Below are positions 1 through 7,914 of a DNA stretch of 64,000 nt, piece after piece. The position numbers were made by a program, and so were the translations under genes. The DNA is taken from positions 248,001 through 312,000 of the forward strand of contig NZ_JADBDS010000004.1 in assembly GCF_014873705.1 (NCBI RefSeq), given 5' to 3'. This DNA comes from Mycobacterium sp. OAS707 (GTDB taxonomy: Bacteria; Actinomycetota; Actinomycetes; Mycobacteriales; Mycobacteriaceae). Each line of letters begins with the position of its first letter. The first letter of the stretch is position 1. Below the pieces are notes generated by a model. It ran no database searches and was not told the origin of the DNA. It saw nothing but the letters and a program-made list of their open reading frames with translations.

Positions 1-666
1 CCGCGCCTCGACGTTGACCTTGGTGCCTGCCGGGTAGTACTCCTTGCTCCGGTAGTGCACCCGCGAGCCGCCCACCTCGTCGGGCAGCCACGCCCAGCTG
101 CCCTCGACCGGTGGCTCCGTCGTGACCTTCAGCGCCTTCTCGACTGCGGCCTTGTCGGAGATCGACGCGTCGAACTGGATGATGACCGGTGCCGCGACAC
201 CGACAGTCTGGCCGTCGGCGAGTTGGAACGCGCCGTTGACCTGCTTGGTCGGGTTGATCGTGGTGAAGTTGCCCTGCACAGGGACGGCCTTGCCGTCGTG
301 GCCGACCACCGAGCCTGCCCAGGTGTAGGACGCGCCGTAGCCGAGCGGTTCGGTGGTGGCGAAGCTGGTGCGCTCGCGGTTGAGGACACCCGCGACGACC
401 TTGCCGTCGGCGTTGGTGAGCGTGACGCGCTGAAACCAGCCGTCTTTGACGTCGACGCGCACCGGTGCGACGGGCGCGACGTCGCTGGCGTTGTCGGCGG
501 GTTGATAGCTGATCGACGGCGCAGGCGGCGCGGACGGCGCCTCTGCGGTTGGTTTGCCGACCCTGCTGCCGCAGGCCGCGAGTGCGCCCGGCGCGACGAC
601 CCCGACCGCGAGTGCGGTCAGGGCCTTCCGCCGACTGAACGACGGAGACGGATTGGCTGGGCTCAC
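1..666 (-). CDS. lprQ: L,D-transpeptidase lipoprotein (LprQ/LdtMt5-like), 3' end cut by window
   Basis: Exported Ig-domain L,D-transpeptidase that would make 3-3 cross-links in peptidoglycan. The reading frame starts at a GTG whose in-frame upstream codons reach a stop within six codons, so this start is firm. The first 32 residues are a signal peptide with twin arginine (SRRKA) and a lipobox ending LAAC. The Ig-like part follows, with stretches such as DGWFQRV, GYGASYTW, VGHDGKAVPV and LPDEVGGSRVHYR that match my memory of M. tuberculosis Rv0483. Only about 222 residues are inside the window; the catalytic YkuD domain with its HGT/ShGC motif lies beyond position 1 and was not seen. The gene begins 15 bases after the murB stop on the same strand, so the two are probably co-transcribed. 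Confidence 0.9.
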   Translation of the reverse strand, partial: MSPANPSPSFSRRKALTALAVGVVAPGALAACGSRVGKPTAEAPSAPPAPSISYQPADNASDVAPVAPVRVDVKDGWFQRVTLTNADGKVVAGVLNRERTSFATTEPLGYGASYTWAGSVVGHDGKAVPVQGNFTTINPTKQVNGAFQLADGQTVGVAAPVIIQFDASISDKAAVEKALKVTTEPPVEGSWAWLPDEVGGSRVHYRSKEYYPAGTKVNVEAR

Positions 667-681
667 GTGGACCCAGGGTAC

Positions 682-1728
682 CTAGAGAGAGGCCCCAATC
701 AGAATCGGCTCGGGTGTGAGATCGATCCCGAAGGCCGCCCGAACACCGTCGCGCACCGCTCTGGCCAGCGCAATTACGTCGGCAGTGGTCGCGGTGCCCC
801 GATTCGTCACAGCGAGCGCATGCTTGGTCGACAGCCGCGCGGGGGCGTGCTCGTTCGGGTATCCCTTGCCGAAGCCCGCGCGTTCCACCAGCCAGCCCGC
901 GGCCAGCTTCACTCCGTCCGGCGCGGGGTAGTTCGGCACCGGCCCGTCGACGCTGTTCTGCAAGCGCTCGTATTCCGCGGCCGACACGACGGGGTTGGTG
1001 AAGAACGATCCGACGCTCCAGGTGTCGTGGTCTGCCTCGTCGAGCACCATGCCCTTGCCTGCACGCAGCGACAGCACCGCCTCCCGCACCCGCGCGGGGT
1101 CGGCGGTCGATCCGGGTTCGGCCCCGAGCGCAGCGGCCAGTTCGCCGTAGCGGATCGGGGCGCTGCGCCCGTCGCGATCCAACGCGAATTCGACCTCCAG
1201 CACGACCGCGGCGGCTGAATGCTTGAGAATGCTTGTGCGGTAACCGAATTGGAGAACATCAGGCGTCACCCAGCGATCTTCGCCGGTGCGGCGGTCGAGC
1301 AACCGGACGCGGTGGATGGTGTCGGCGACTTCGGCGCCGTATGCGCCGACGTTCTGCACCGGCGTCGCGCCTGCCGAGCCGGGGATGCCCGAAAGGCATT
1401 CCAGGCCGCCGAGCCCGTGTGCCAGCGACGTGACCACAACGTCGTCCCACACCGCGCCGGCCTCCACGCGCACGACGTTGTCCTCGACGGTGATCTCGGT
1501 GTTGGCGAGCAGCACGACGGTCAGGTCGGCCAGGTCGTCGGCCAGCACCACATTCGACCCGCCCGCGAGCACCAGGGCGTCCGGCAGTGCGCTCAGCGCG
1601 GCCACGATCTGCTCAGTGGTCGTGCACGTGATCAACCGGCGCGCAACACCTCCGATGCGCAGCGTGGTCAGCGGCGCCAGCGCTACGTCGTCGGCGACGG
1701 CGGCACCCCCCAGTTCCAGACCGGTCAC
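682..1728 (-). CDS. murB: UDP-N-acetylenolpyruvoylglucosamine reductase MurB
   Basis: Cytoplasmic FAD enzyme that reduces UDP-GlcNAc-enolpyruvate to UDP-MurNAc with NADPH, the second committed step of peptidoglycan synthesis. The 348-residue protein shows the FAD-binding GGGSN-type motif (AGGSNVV), the SGIPGSAGATPVQNVGAYG segment, the catalytic serine motif VGSFFTNP and the C-terminal PEP glutamate. Length is normal for the family. The start is a GTG at 1728, only 26 bases from the divergent start of the first DUF2505 gene, so the two promoters must overlap. It lies upstream of the L,D-transpeptidase gene, tying precursor synthesis to cross-linking. Confidence 0.96.
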   Translation of the reverse strand: MTGLELGGAAVADDVALAPLTTLRIGGVARRLITCTTTEQIVAALSALPDALVLAGGSNVVLADDLADLTVVLLANTEITVEDNVVRVEAGAVWDDVVVTSLAHGLGGLECLSGIPGSAGATPVQNVGAYGAEVADTIHRVRLLDRRTGEDRWVTPDVLQFGYRTSILKHSAAAVVLEVEFALDRDGRSAPIRYGELAAALGAEPGSTADPARVREAVLSLRAGKGMVLDEADHDTWSVGSFFTNPVVSAAEYERLQNSVDGPVPNYPAPDGVKLAAGWLVERAGFGKGYPNEHAPARLSTKHALAVTNRGTATTADVIALARAVRDGVRAAFGIDLTPEPILIGASL

Positions 1729-1740
1729 GGGCGGTAACGG

Positions 1741-1746
1741 TAGCGT
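1741..1746 (+). promoter_or_regulatory. Putative -10 element for a leaderless DUF2505 mRNA
   Basis: TAGCGT fits the mycobacterial TANNNT -10 pattern and ends 8 bases before the ATG at 1755, which would place transcription start at or next to the start codon. No Shine-Dalgarno sequence precedes the ATG, which agrees with leaderless translation. Confidence 0.45.
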
Positions 1747-1754
1747 GGCCAGCT

Positions 1755-2264
1755 ATGCCGCGTTCATTCGACATGGCGACGGAATACGGTGCCAGCGTTG
1801 AACAGGTCCACCAGGCATTCAGCGATGAACAGTATTGGCTGTCGCGATTGGCCGATTCGGGCGCCGACGACTACTCGCTGGATTCGTTGACCGTCGACGG
1901 AAATGGCATTGACGTGGTCACCACTCAACGGCTGCGCGCCGACCGGTTGCCCGCAGTGGTGACGCAGTTCCACCGCGGCGATCTCGCCCTTGTCCGCGAG
2001 GAGTCATGGTCGCCGGTCAGCGACAGGCGGGCGACCGCGACCATTCAGCTCGCGATCACCGGTGCACCTGCGACGCTGAGCGGTGCCGCGGTACTCGCGC
2101 CGGCAAAATCCGGCGAAGGCTCACGGCTGGACTTCAAGGCCACGGTCACGGTGAATGTTCCGCTCGTCGGCGGCAAGATCGAGAATTTCATCGGCAGTCA
2201 GCTGATGGACCTTCTCATCCAGGAACAGCGCTTCACCACGGTGTGGATCACCGAAAACGCGTAA
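1755..2264 (+). CDS. DUF2505 family protein (Rv0481c-like)
   Basis: A 169-residue soluble protein of the DUF2505 family, part of the START/SRPBCC helix-grip group that usually holds a hydrophobic ligand; no reaction is known. The opening (FDMATEYGASVEQVHQAF, then a W after a polar helix) and the late segment VPLVGGKIENFIGSQL are the family hallmarks. It lies directly in front of a second, diverged copy and reads away from murB. The ATG at 1755 is preferred; an in-frame ATG at 1773 is an alternative. In M. tuberculosis I recall a single copy, so the tandem pair looks like a local duplication. Confidence 0.85.
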   Translation: MPRSFDMATEYGASVEQVHQAFSDEQYWLSRLADSGADDYSLDSLTVDGNGIDVVTTQRLRADRLPAVVTQFHRGDLALVREESWSPVSDRRATATIQLAITGAPATLSGAAVLAPAKSGEGSRLDFKATVTVNVPLVGGKIENFIGSQLMDLLIQEQRFTTVWITENA

Positions 2265-2272
2265 CCCATAAG

Positions 2273-2278
2273 TAAAAT
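2273..2278 (+). promoter_or_regulatory. Putative -10 element for the second DUF2505 gene
   Basis: TAAAAT, an A/T-rich island in a G+C-rich context, ends 8 bases before the ATG at 2287. Spacing is the same as for the first DUF2505 gene and again there is no ribosome binding site, so this also looks like a leaderless promoter. Confidence 0.5.
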
Positions 2279-2286
2279 TATGTTCC

Positions 2287-2802
2287 ATGTCGCGTCGCAT
2301 GGATTACACCATCGAGTTCGGCGCACCGGCGGAGAAGATCTACCAGGACTTCACCAGCCGGGAATACTGGCAAACCCTGATGGACGCGTACCGCTTCCTG
2401 ACGCCGCAGTCGGAGATCAAGACCTTCTCGACCACCGAGCGCGGCACGGACATCGTCTTCGTGCAGAACCTGCCCCGCATGTACCTGCCGCCCATCGCGC
2501 GCAACGTCGTGCCGTTCGACATGATCATCACCCGCAAACAGCATTTCGATCGCTACGACCACGAGAAGAATCGGGCCAAGGGCACGTACTCGGCATCGAT
2601 TCCGCACGGCCCCGGCAGCTTTGGCGGTCAGTACTTCCTCACCGAGACCCAGGCAGGCAGCAGGTTGCGGCTTTCCAGCGTCTGCAAGGTCCACATCCCG
2701 TTCATAGGCGGCGCGCTGGAGGACCTGATCCTGCATCACATCAAACAACTCTTCGACGCCGAGGAGGCGTTCACCGCTGACTGGATTGCCAAGCACCACT
2801 AG
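2287..2802 (+). CDS. DUF2505 family protein, second tandem copy
   Basis: 171-residue paralogue of the preceding gene with the same plan: MDYTIEFGAPAEKIYQDFTSREYW at the N-terminus (shown here as family-type opening) and HIPFIGGALEDLILHHI near the end. It probably folds as a lipid- or ligand-binding helix-grip protein; function is unknown. Sequence identity to the first copy is low outside the hallmark segments, so the duplication is old. It may be expressed from its own leaderless promoter rather than from the upstream gene. The downstream methyltransferase-like gene overlaps its last 17 bases. Confidence 0.83.
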   Translation: MSRRMDYTIEFGAPAEKIYQDFTSREYWQTLMDAYRFLTPQSEIKTFSTTERGTDIVFVQNLPRMYLPPIARNVVPFDMIITRKQHFDRYDHEKNRAKGTYSASIPHGPGSFGGQYFLTETQAGSRLRLSSVCKVHIPFIGGALEDLILHHIKQLFDAEEAFTADWIAKHH

Positions 2803-3568
2803 GCCGGTCGGTGCCATCACGCGTGGCACCACCGGTCATAACCGGTTGCGCCGCAGCGACCGGTGGCTGGTGCACTCGCGCCGGGTGCGCGCCGCACTGC
2901 AGGCGGCGGCCGACCCGCTGGTGATCGACCTCGGCTACGGCGCGCTGCCGGTGACGACGCTGGAACTCGCCGCCCGGCTGCGGGTGGTGCGTGCCGACGT
3001 CCGCGTGGTCGGCCTCGAGATCCATCCCGAACGTATTGCGCCCTCTCGCGACGGCGTGGAATTCGGCCTCGGCGGCTTCGAATTAGCGGGTCGCACACCG
3101 GTTTTGGTGCGAGCGTTCAACGTACTGCGCCAGTACCCGGTGGACGCGGTGCCAGGGGCGTGGGCCACGATGCAGGCACGGCTGGCGCCCGGCGGACTCA
3201 TCGTCGACGGCACCTGCGACGAGTTGGGCCGTCGCTGCTGCTGGGTACTGCTCGACGCCGACGGGCCGATCAGCCTGACGTTGGCGTGCGATCCGTTCGC
3301 GATCGACCGACCGTCGGATCTGGCCGAACGCCTTCCCAAGGTGCTGATCCACCACAACCTCCAAGGCCAGCCGATTCATGCGTTGCTGTCGGCGGCGGAC
3401 CGGGCGTGGGCCAGCGTCGCGGGGCACGGGGTGTTCGGGCCGCGGGTGCGCTGGCGCGCGATGCTCGACCTGCTGCGCGACGAGGGCCTGCCCGTCGAGC
3501 CGCCGCGGCGGCGGATGCGCGACGGCGTTCTCTCGGTGCCGTGGGCCGCCGTCGCGCCCGTAGGCTGA
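2786..3568 (+). CDS. SAM-dependent methyltransferase-like protein
   Basis: 260-residue protein with a degenerate class I methyltransferase core: VIDLGYGALPVTTLELA (motif I position, but GYGALP rather than GxGxG), an acidic ligand-binding strand VVGLEIHPERI, and a later APGGLIVDGTCDELGR strand. No catalytic residue or substrate can be named. The longest frame opens with TTG at 2786 inside the end of the DUF2505 gene, which suggests translational coupling; another TTG at 2846 is possible, so the start is uncertain. It is followed after 5 bases by the amidase gene. Confidence 0.7.
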   Translation: MPSTTRPVGAITRGTTGHNRLRRSDRWLVHSRRVRAALQAAADPLVIDLGYGALPVTTLELAARLRVVRADVRVVGLEIHPERIAPSRDGVEFGLGGFELAGRTPVLVRAFNVLRQYPVDAVPGAWATMQARLAPGGLIVDGTCDELGRRCCWVLLDADGPISLTLACDPFAIDRPSDLAERLPKVLIHHNLQGQPIHALLSAADRAWASVAGHGVFGPRVRWRAMLDLLRDEGLPVEPPRRRMRDGVLSVPWAAVAPVG

Positions 3569-3573
3569 ACCCC

Positions 3574-4398
3574 ATGCGGATTGCCCTCGCGCAGATCCAG
3601 AGCGGCGCAGAACCCACGGCCAACCTCGGCCTCGTCGAGGACTACACCCGACGCGCCGCCGACGCAGGCGCCCGCCTCGTGCTGTTCCCCGAGGCGACGA
3701 TGTGCCGCTTCGGGGTGCCGCTCGCCCCGATCGCCGAACCACTTGACGGATCGTGGGCGTCGGCGGTCCGGGCGATCGCCGAGCGGGCGGGCATCGTCGT
3801 CGTGGCAGGCATGTTCGCGCCCGCCGAAGAAGACAGGGCCGGCAGGGTGACCAACACGCTGCTCGCGACGGGTCCCGGGGTCGACACGCACTACGACAAG
3901 ATCCATCTCTACGACGCGTACGGCTTCGCCGAATCCGACACCGTCGCGCCTGGGCATGAACCCGTGATGATCACCGTCGACGACGTGAACGTCGGGCTGA
4001 CCCTGTGCTACGACGTCCGCTTCCCCGAGCTGTACGTCGAATTGGCTTCGCGGGGAGCACAACTCATCACGGTGCACGCATCGTGGGGCACCGGCGCAGG
4101 CAAGCTCGAGCAGTGGCAGTTGCTGGCCCGCGCCCGCGCGATCGATACGACGGGCCTCGTCGCCGCCGTCGATCAGGCCTACCCCGGCGATGAACTCGCC
4201 GCAGCGGGTCCGGTTGGTGTCGGCGGCAGCCTGGTCTCGTCGGCGATCGGGGAGGTACTGGCATCGGCCGGGGCGGACCCCCAGTTGCTCGTGACCGATC
4301 TCGACCTCGACGCTGCGCACAAGGCCCGCGAGACGATCGCGGTATTGCGCAACCGGACAGACTTCACCCGTCTGGGTAAGGCAGAATCGCTCAGGTGA
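3574..4398 (+). CDS. Carbon-nitrogen hydrolase (nitrilase superfamily, Rv0480c-like)
   Basis: 274-residue cytoplasmic amidase of the nitrilase superfamily, class close to Nit1/YafV-type omega-amidases. The catalytic triad is visible: Glu40 in LVLFPEATM, Lys109 in YDKIHLYDAYGF and Cys145 in LTLCYDVRFPE. Such enzymes hydrolyse small amides, often damaged or deaminated metabolites; the substrate here is not defined. The ATG at 3574 begins exactly at the expected MRIALAQIQ strand; the longer upstream open frame is the shadow of the methyltransferase-like gene. Its stop overlaps the GTG start of the next gene (GTGA). Confidence 0.92.
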   Translation: MRIALAQIQSGAEPTANLGLVEDYTRRAADAGARLVLFPEATMCRFGVPLAPIAEPLDGSWASAVRAIAERAGIVVVAGMFAPAEEDRAGRVTNTLLATGPGVDTHYDKIHLYDAYGFAESDTVAPGHEPVMITVDDVNVGLTLCYDVRFPELYVELASRGAQLITVHASWGTGAGKLEQWQLLARARAIDTTGLVAAVDQAYPGDELAAAGPVGVGGSLVSSAIGEVLASAGADPQLLVTDLDLDAAHKARETIAVLRNRTDFTRLGKAESLR

Positions 4399-5273
4399 CC
4401 GATCCCTGGGCTCGGCCGGCCAACCAGGTCCCGCCCGTCGAACCGCCGCCACAGTTCCCACAGGGCGCGCCAGCCGGCCAGCCGGCACCGCCGCAGGCCC
4501 CGCCCCCTGAGCAGGACTCGTCGCTGCTGAACAAGGTCAAAGACCTGTTCCGCGACCCGTTGTCGATCGTCCTCGCCGTCGTCATCGTCATCGCGCTGGT
4601 CGCGGCCGGCCTGCTCGCAGGCGAGCTGTACGCGCGCAGCCGCGCCGACGACGTGGTCGCAGCCGCGGCGCAATGCGTGGTGCAAGACAGCGCATCGGTG
4701 TCGTTCGACGCACTGCCGCCGTTCCTCTGGCAGCACATGACCGGTCACTACACGAACATCCACTTCGAGACCGCGGGCAATCAGGTCCGACAGGCCAAGG
4801 GCATGAAGGTCAACGTGGCCATCAAGGACGTCCGGCTCGGGGACACCGCGAACTCCGGCGGCACGATCGGCTCGTTGGTCGCCAACGTCACCTGGTCGAC
4901 GCAGGGCATCAAGGACACCATCCAGAACGCGATCCCTCTCGTCGGCTCGTTCGTCACCGGCGTGACCACCAACCCGTCGGCAGGCACCATCGAGTTGCAG
5001 GGCGCGCTGGGCAGCATCACCACGAAGCCGACCGTCGCCGACAACGGAATCTCGTTGCCGGTAACGGAATTGACCGGCCTGGGCTTCACGCTCCCGCGCG
5101 AGACGGTGCAGCCGGCGCTCGACGCGTTCACCGACCAGTTCACCAAGGGCTACCCGCTCGGTATCCACGCGACCGGGGTGCAGGTCACCGATACCGGTGT
5201 GGTGGCACAGTTTTCGACGCAGAACGCCTCGATGCCGAAGGGTAACCAGGACCCCTGCTTCGCGGGCCTCTAG
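4395..5273 (+). CDS. DUF2993 (LmeA-like) membrane-anchored protein (Rv0479c-like)
   Basis: 292 residues. Residues 1-42 are rich in proline, alanine and glutamine; a single membrane segment lies at about 56-76 (LSIVLAVVIVIALVAAGLLAGEL); the remainder is an extracytoplasmic DUF2993 domain, the fold of LmeA, which in mycobacteria binds lipids and affects lipomannan elongation. No enzyme residue is apparent. Translation is coupled to the amidase by a 4-base GTGA overlap. The stop interlocks with that of the convergent deoC gene at the shared CTAG, 5270-5273. Confidence 0.85.
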   Translation: MTDPWARPANQVPPVEPPPQFPQGAPAGQPAPPQAPPPEQDSSLLNKVKDLFRDPLSIVLAVVIVIALVAAGLLAGELYARSRADDVVAAAAQCVVQDSASVSFDALPPFLWQHMTGHYTNIHFETAGNQVRQAKGMKVNVAIKDVRLGDTANSGGTIGSLVANVTWSTQGIKDTIQNAIPLVGSFVTGVTTNPSAGTIELQGALGSITTKPTVADNGISLPVTELTGLGFTLPRETVQPALDAFTDQFTKGYPLGIHATGVQVTDTGVVAQFSTQNASMPKGNQDPCFAGL

Positions 5274-5953
5274 CCCAGTCCGTCGAGCACCGCGCGCGTG
5301 CCGGATAGCCCGAGCCGGGTCGCGCCCGCGTTCAGCATTGCGACGGCATCGTCGGCTGTGCGGATACCGCCGCTGGCCTTGACGCCCAGCCGATCTCCGA
5401 CGGTGTTCGCCATCAACTCGACCGCCCGCACGGAGGCACCGCCACTCGGGTGAAATCCTGTGGAGGTCTTCACGAAATCGGCGCCTGCCTCCTCGGCGAT
5501 GCGGCACACGTCGGTCAGGCGCTGCTCGCCGGCCAATGCGATCAGCGCAGCCGACTCCACGATCACCTTCAAGACCGCGTCCGAAGGTATCGCGTCGAAA
5601 ACCGTTGCGATATCTGAACGCACCGCATCGAAGTCGCCTTCGAGAGCAGATCCGACATCGATCACCATGTCGATCTCACCGGCGCCGGCCGCAACGGCCA
5701 GCCGGGCTTCCTCGGCCTTGATCGCCGGAAGGTGTTTTCCTGACGGAAATCCCACCACCGACGCGATCTCATATGCGCCTGTTCGGAACGACTTGGCCGT
5801 CGCCACCATGGTCGGTGACACGCACACCGCGAACACGTCGAGCTCTTCGGCCTCCTTCAGCAGCGCGATCACGTCGGCCTCGGTCGCCTCGGGCTTCAAC
5901 AGAGTGTGGTCGACCAGCGCTGCCACCTGCTCCCGGCTGTAGCTGTGCGGCAC
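5270..5953 (-). CDS. deoC: Deoxyribose-phosphate aldolase DeoC
   Basis: Class I aldolase that splits 2-deoxyribose 5-phosphate into glyceraldehyde 3-phosphate and acetaldehyde, used in deoxynucleoside catabolism. The 227-residue TIM-barrel has the Schiff-base lysine Lys162 in FVKTSTGF, the second lysine Lys192 in VKASGGIR, and the acidic EIDMVIDVG strand. Length is typical. The start at 5953 coincides with the last base of the stop of the secreted-protein gene upstream, so the genes 6643-5270 form a run on this strand. Confidence 0.96.
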   Translation of the reverse strand: MPHSYSREQVAALVDHTLLKPEATEADVIALLKEAEELDVFAVCVSPTMVATAKSFRTGAYEIASVVGFPSGKHLPAIKAEEARLAVAAGAGEIDMVIDVGSALEGDFDAVRSDIATVFDAIPSDAVLKVIVESAALIALAGEQRLTDVCRIAEEAGADFVKTSTGFHPSGGASVRAVELMANTVGDRLGVKASGGIRTADDAVAMLNAGATRLGLSGTRAVLDGLG

Positions 5954-6357
5954 TAGAACGGTTCTTCAGTGCCGCCGGGATTGCAGTGCGCGTCGACCAT
6001 CGCCTGGTCGGAGACCTCGTTTCGCCACGGTTCGAGGTTCCAGCTGACCTTGCCCGGCTGGGCTAGTTCGGCGAACTCCCAATGACATTGAAACTGGTGC
6101 TGCATGGAGGGTGTATTGGCGTCAGGCGAAAGCGTCAGTACCTCAGCCCACGCTTCGTCGAAGGCCGAGGTGGTGGCCACCAGCGACGCCTGCCTCCCCG
6201 ACTCCGTGGGGTACACCCGCAGGCTGGACAGGTCGCCCCACTTCGCCCACTGGACGTGGTCGATGTACGGCGGCGCCGGCACGTCGGCCGACGCGATCGG
6301 CGCCAGCGCGACGGGAATGGTGATGGCCGCCAATGCGACGGCGAGGCGGAGGCGCAC
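5953..6357 (-). CDS. Secreted DUF2599-like protein (Rv0477-like)
   Basis: Exported protein of about 134 residues. I chose the GTG at 6357, four bases after the stop of the DUF2516 gene, because it gives a classical Sec signal peptide (MRLRLAVALAAI to IASA, cleavage before DVPAPP); the longer frame to 6420 would add a non-signal-like stretch. The mature part has two cysteines (in FQCHWEFAEL and DAHCNPGG) that could form a disulfide, plus the DHVQWAKWG and SWNLEPWR segments that I recall from Rv0477. No enzymatic function is known. Confidence 0.8.
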   Translation of the reverse strand: MRLRLAVALAAITIPVALAPIASADVPAPPYIDHVQWAKWGDLSSLRVYPTESGRQASLVATTSAFDEAWAEVLTLSPDANTPSMQHQFQCHWEFAELAQPGKVSWNLEPWRNEVSDQAMVDAHCNPGGTEEPF

Positions 6358-6361
6358 GCGG

Positions 6362-6643
6362 CTAACGGGACTTGCCCTGAATCTCGAGAATCTTGGGCCG
6401 CACGTCGACGAGATAGACACCTGCGGCCACAGCGGCGATCGCCACGCCGGTGATGCCGAGGACGAGTGCCAGGAGCACGCCGACGCCGAGGATCACCAGC
6501 CAGACGGGTTTCGTCAGCTTGTCGGCGGCGGTGTAGGCGTCGGGCCGCTGCAGGGCGGCGTGCACGAACGCGTAAACCGCCGTCACCACCACCGCGATCT
6601 GCAAAACAGCGAGGACGTAACCCACTAGGCCTTGAAGCTCCAC
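6362..6643 (-). CDS. DUF2516 membrane protein (Rv0476-like)
   Basis: 93-residue protein with two or three hydrophobic segments (about 8-29 and 47-75) separated by a charged loop RPDAYTAADKLTK, the DUF2516 signature. Likely an integral membrane protein of the plasma membrane; no function known. It sits between hbhA and the secreted DUF2599-like gene in an order conserved in mycobacteria. A hairpin separates it from hbhA, so it may have its own promoter. Confidence 0.85.
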   Translation of the reverse strand: MELQGLVGYVLAVLQIAVVVTAVYAFVHAALQRPDAYTAADKLTKPVWLVILGVGVLLALVLGITGVAIAAVAAGVYLVDVRPKILEIQGKSR

Positions 6644-6682
6644 ATAGCTAGCCTAAGCGGGTTACGTCCCCGGGTCGACTCT

Positions 6683-6706
6683 TCGTCGCCGCTACCGGCG
6701 ACACGA
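6683..6706 (-). terminator. Hairpin after hbhA
   Basis: On the minus strand a stem of about CGtGTCGCCG and CGGCGACG closes a GTAG loop, 10-30 bases after the hbhA stop at 6715. There is no U-run after it, so it could be a weak terminator or an mRNA-stabilising structure rather than a strict intrinsic terminator. Confidence 0.45.
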
Positions 6707-6714
6707 GCCCTTAT

Positions 6715-7332
6715 TTACTTCTGGGTGACCTTCTTGGCCGCGGCCTTCTTCGCAGGCGCCTTCTTGGCAGGAGCCTTCTTGGCCGGGGCCTTGGCCGCGG
6801 CCTTCTTGGCGGGCGCCTTCTTCGCGGGCAGCTCGACACCGACCAGCTTGGCGGCACGCTCGCCGACGGCGCGGGTCTGCGATGCCACGTTGCCCAGGGC
6901 CTCCTGGGTCAGCTCGACGGCCTGGTCGCTGTAGCGCTCGACGCGCTCGCGGCCCTCTTCCAGCGCCGGCGTGTTGCGGATCCGCTCCAGGGCGGCCTCG
7001 CCACGCTCGACCAGGGTGTTGTAGCGGGTCTGAGCCGCCTCCGCGTAGCTCTCGGCCACCTTGCGCAGCTCCTCCGAGCTCAGCCGGCCACGCAGCTCCT
7101 CGAACTGGGTCGGCAGGTCCTCCTGCAGCTTGGTCAGCCGAGCGCGGCTCTCCTCGACGCGTGCCTGGGTGTCGGTGCGGGCCTCGCCGGCGCGCTCACG
7201 CAGGGTGGCGACGATCTCGTTGACCCGCTCGAGAGCGAGGTCGGCGGCGCCGACCGCAGCGAGCAGCGGGGCCTTCAGGTCGTCAACGGTGGGCTGGTTC
7301 TTGGCGGTCTTCGCAGGCTTCTTCGTAGCCAT
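6715..7332 (-). CDS. hbhA: Heparin-binding hemagglutinin HbhA
   Basis: 205-residue surface adhesin that binds heparan sulfate on host cells and also associates with lipid bodies and bacterial aggregation. Residues about 20-160 are charged and helical, fitting the known coiled coil; residues about 169-205 are the lysine/alanine/proline tail made of PAKKA and KAPAKKA repeats, which in M. tuberculosis is the methylated heparin-binding region. No signal peptide is present, as in the known protein. A strong ribosome site (GAAAGGAAC) precedes the ATG. It lies 13 bases after the XRE regulator, which is likely co-transcribed. Confidence 0.96.
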   Translation of the reverse strand: MATKKPAKTAKNQPTVDDLKAPLLAAVGAADLALERVNEIVATLRERAGEARTDTQARVEESRARLTKLQEDLPTQFEELRGRLSSEELRKVAESYAEAAQTRYNTLVERGEAALERIRNTPALEEGRERVERYSDQAVELTQEALGNVASQTRAVGERAAKLVGVELPAKKAPAKKAAAKAPAKKAPAKKAPAKKAAAKKVTQK

Positions 7333-7345
7333 GTTGTAGTTCCTT

Positions 7346-7804
7346 TCACTGAATTTCGTTACTTTGCGAGATTTCTAGAACGGGGGGTTGGTCTGTGATC
7401 GCTTCAGTCGTCGGCTCCTCACTGACGGCTTCGTTTTGTTGGCAAAACGACGTGTAAATGTCGAGCAGCACCTGCTTTTGCCGCTCGGTGATCGCCGTGT
7501 CGGTGACGATGGCGTCGCGGACTTCGCTCGTCTCGCTGGGCTCGAGGATCCCGGCCCGCACATAGAGCACTTCCGCAGACACCCGTAGTGCCTTGGCGAT
7601 CTGTTGCAGCACGTCGGCCGAGGGTTTCCGCAATCCGCGCTCAATCTGGCTGAGGTAGGGATTGCTGACGCCGGCCTTCTCGGCCAACTGCCGCACGGAC
7701 ACCTGCGCTGCTTCGCGCTGCGTTCGGATGAAGCTGCCGATGTCCTGGGCCGCGTTCTGTGCGGCGTTGGACACGACGGCGGCAAGATTTTCATCCTGCG
7801 GCAT
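7346..7804 (-). CDS. XRE-family transcriptional regulator (Rv0474-like)
   Basis: 152-residue DNA-binding protein. The HTH_3 domain runs from about residue 23 to 80 (SVRQLAEKAGVSNPYLSQIERG is the helix-turn-helix part), followed by a helical C-terminus with the segment RAGILEPSE and DTAITERQKQVLLDIY. I chose the ATG at 7804 (MPQDENLAA) because it matches the length I recall for the M. tuberculosis homologue; the open frame continues to 7897 without family-like sequence. Placed directly before hbhA, it may regulate that gene or itself. The C-terminal 25 residues are acidic and low in conservation. Confidence 0.87.
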   Translation of the reverse strand: MPQDENLAAVVSNAAQNAAQDIGSFIRTQREAAQVSVRQLAEKAGVSNPYLSQIERGLRKPSADVLQQIAKALRVSAEVLYVRAGILEPSETSEVRDAIVTDTAITERQKQVLLDIYTSFCQQNEAVSEEPTTEAITDQPPVLEISQSNEIQ

Positions 7805-7914
7805 GGCGCTTAGCCCCCTCGGTTGCGTCGGGTGTTCCGTTTTGGATTGCTCCAGTGCGACGCCACTAACCGTACGACGGGGTGCTAACTTTTGCAAGCA
7901 CTAGTTAGCGCAGG

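Noticed and set aside
6715..6830. Lysine/alanine repeats as a tandem DNA repeat or satellite
   Set aside because: They are in frame and encode the known HbhA lysine-rich tail.
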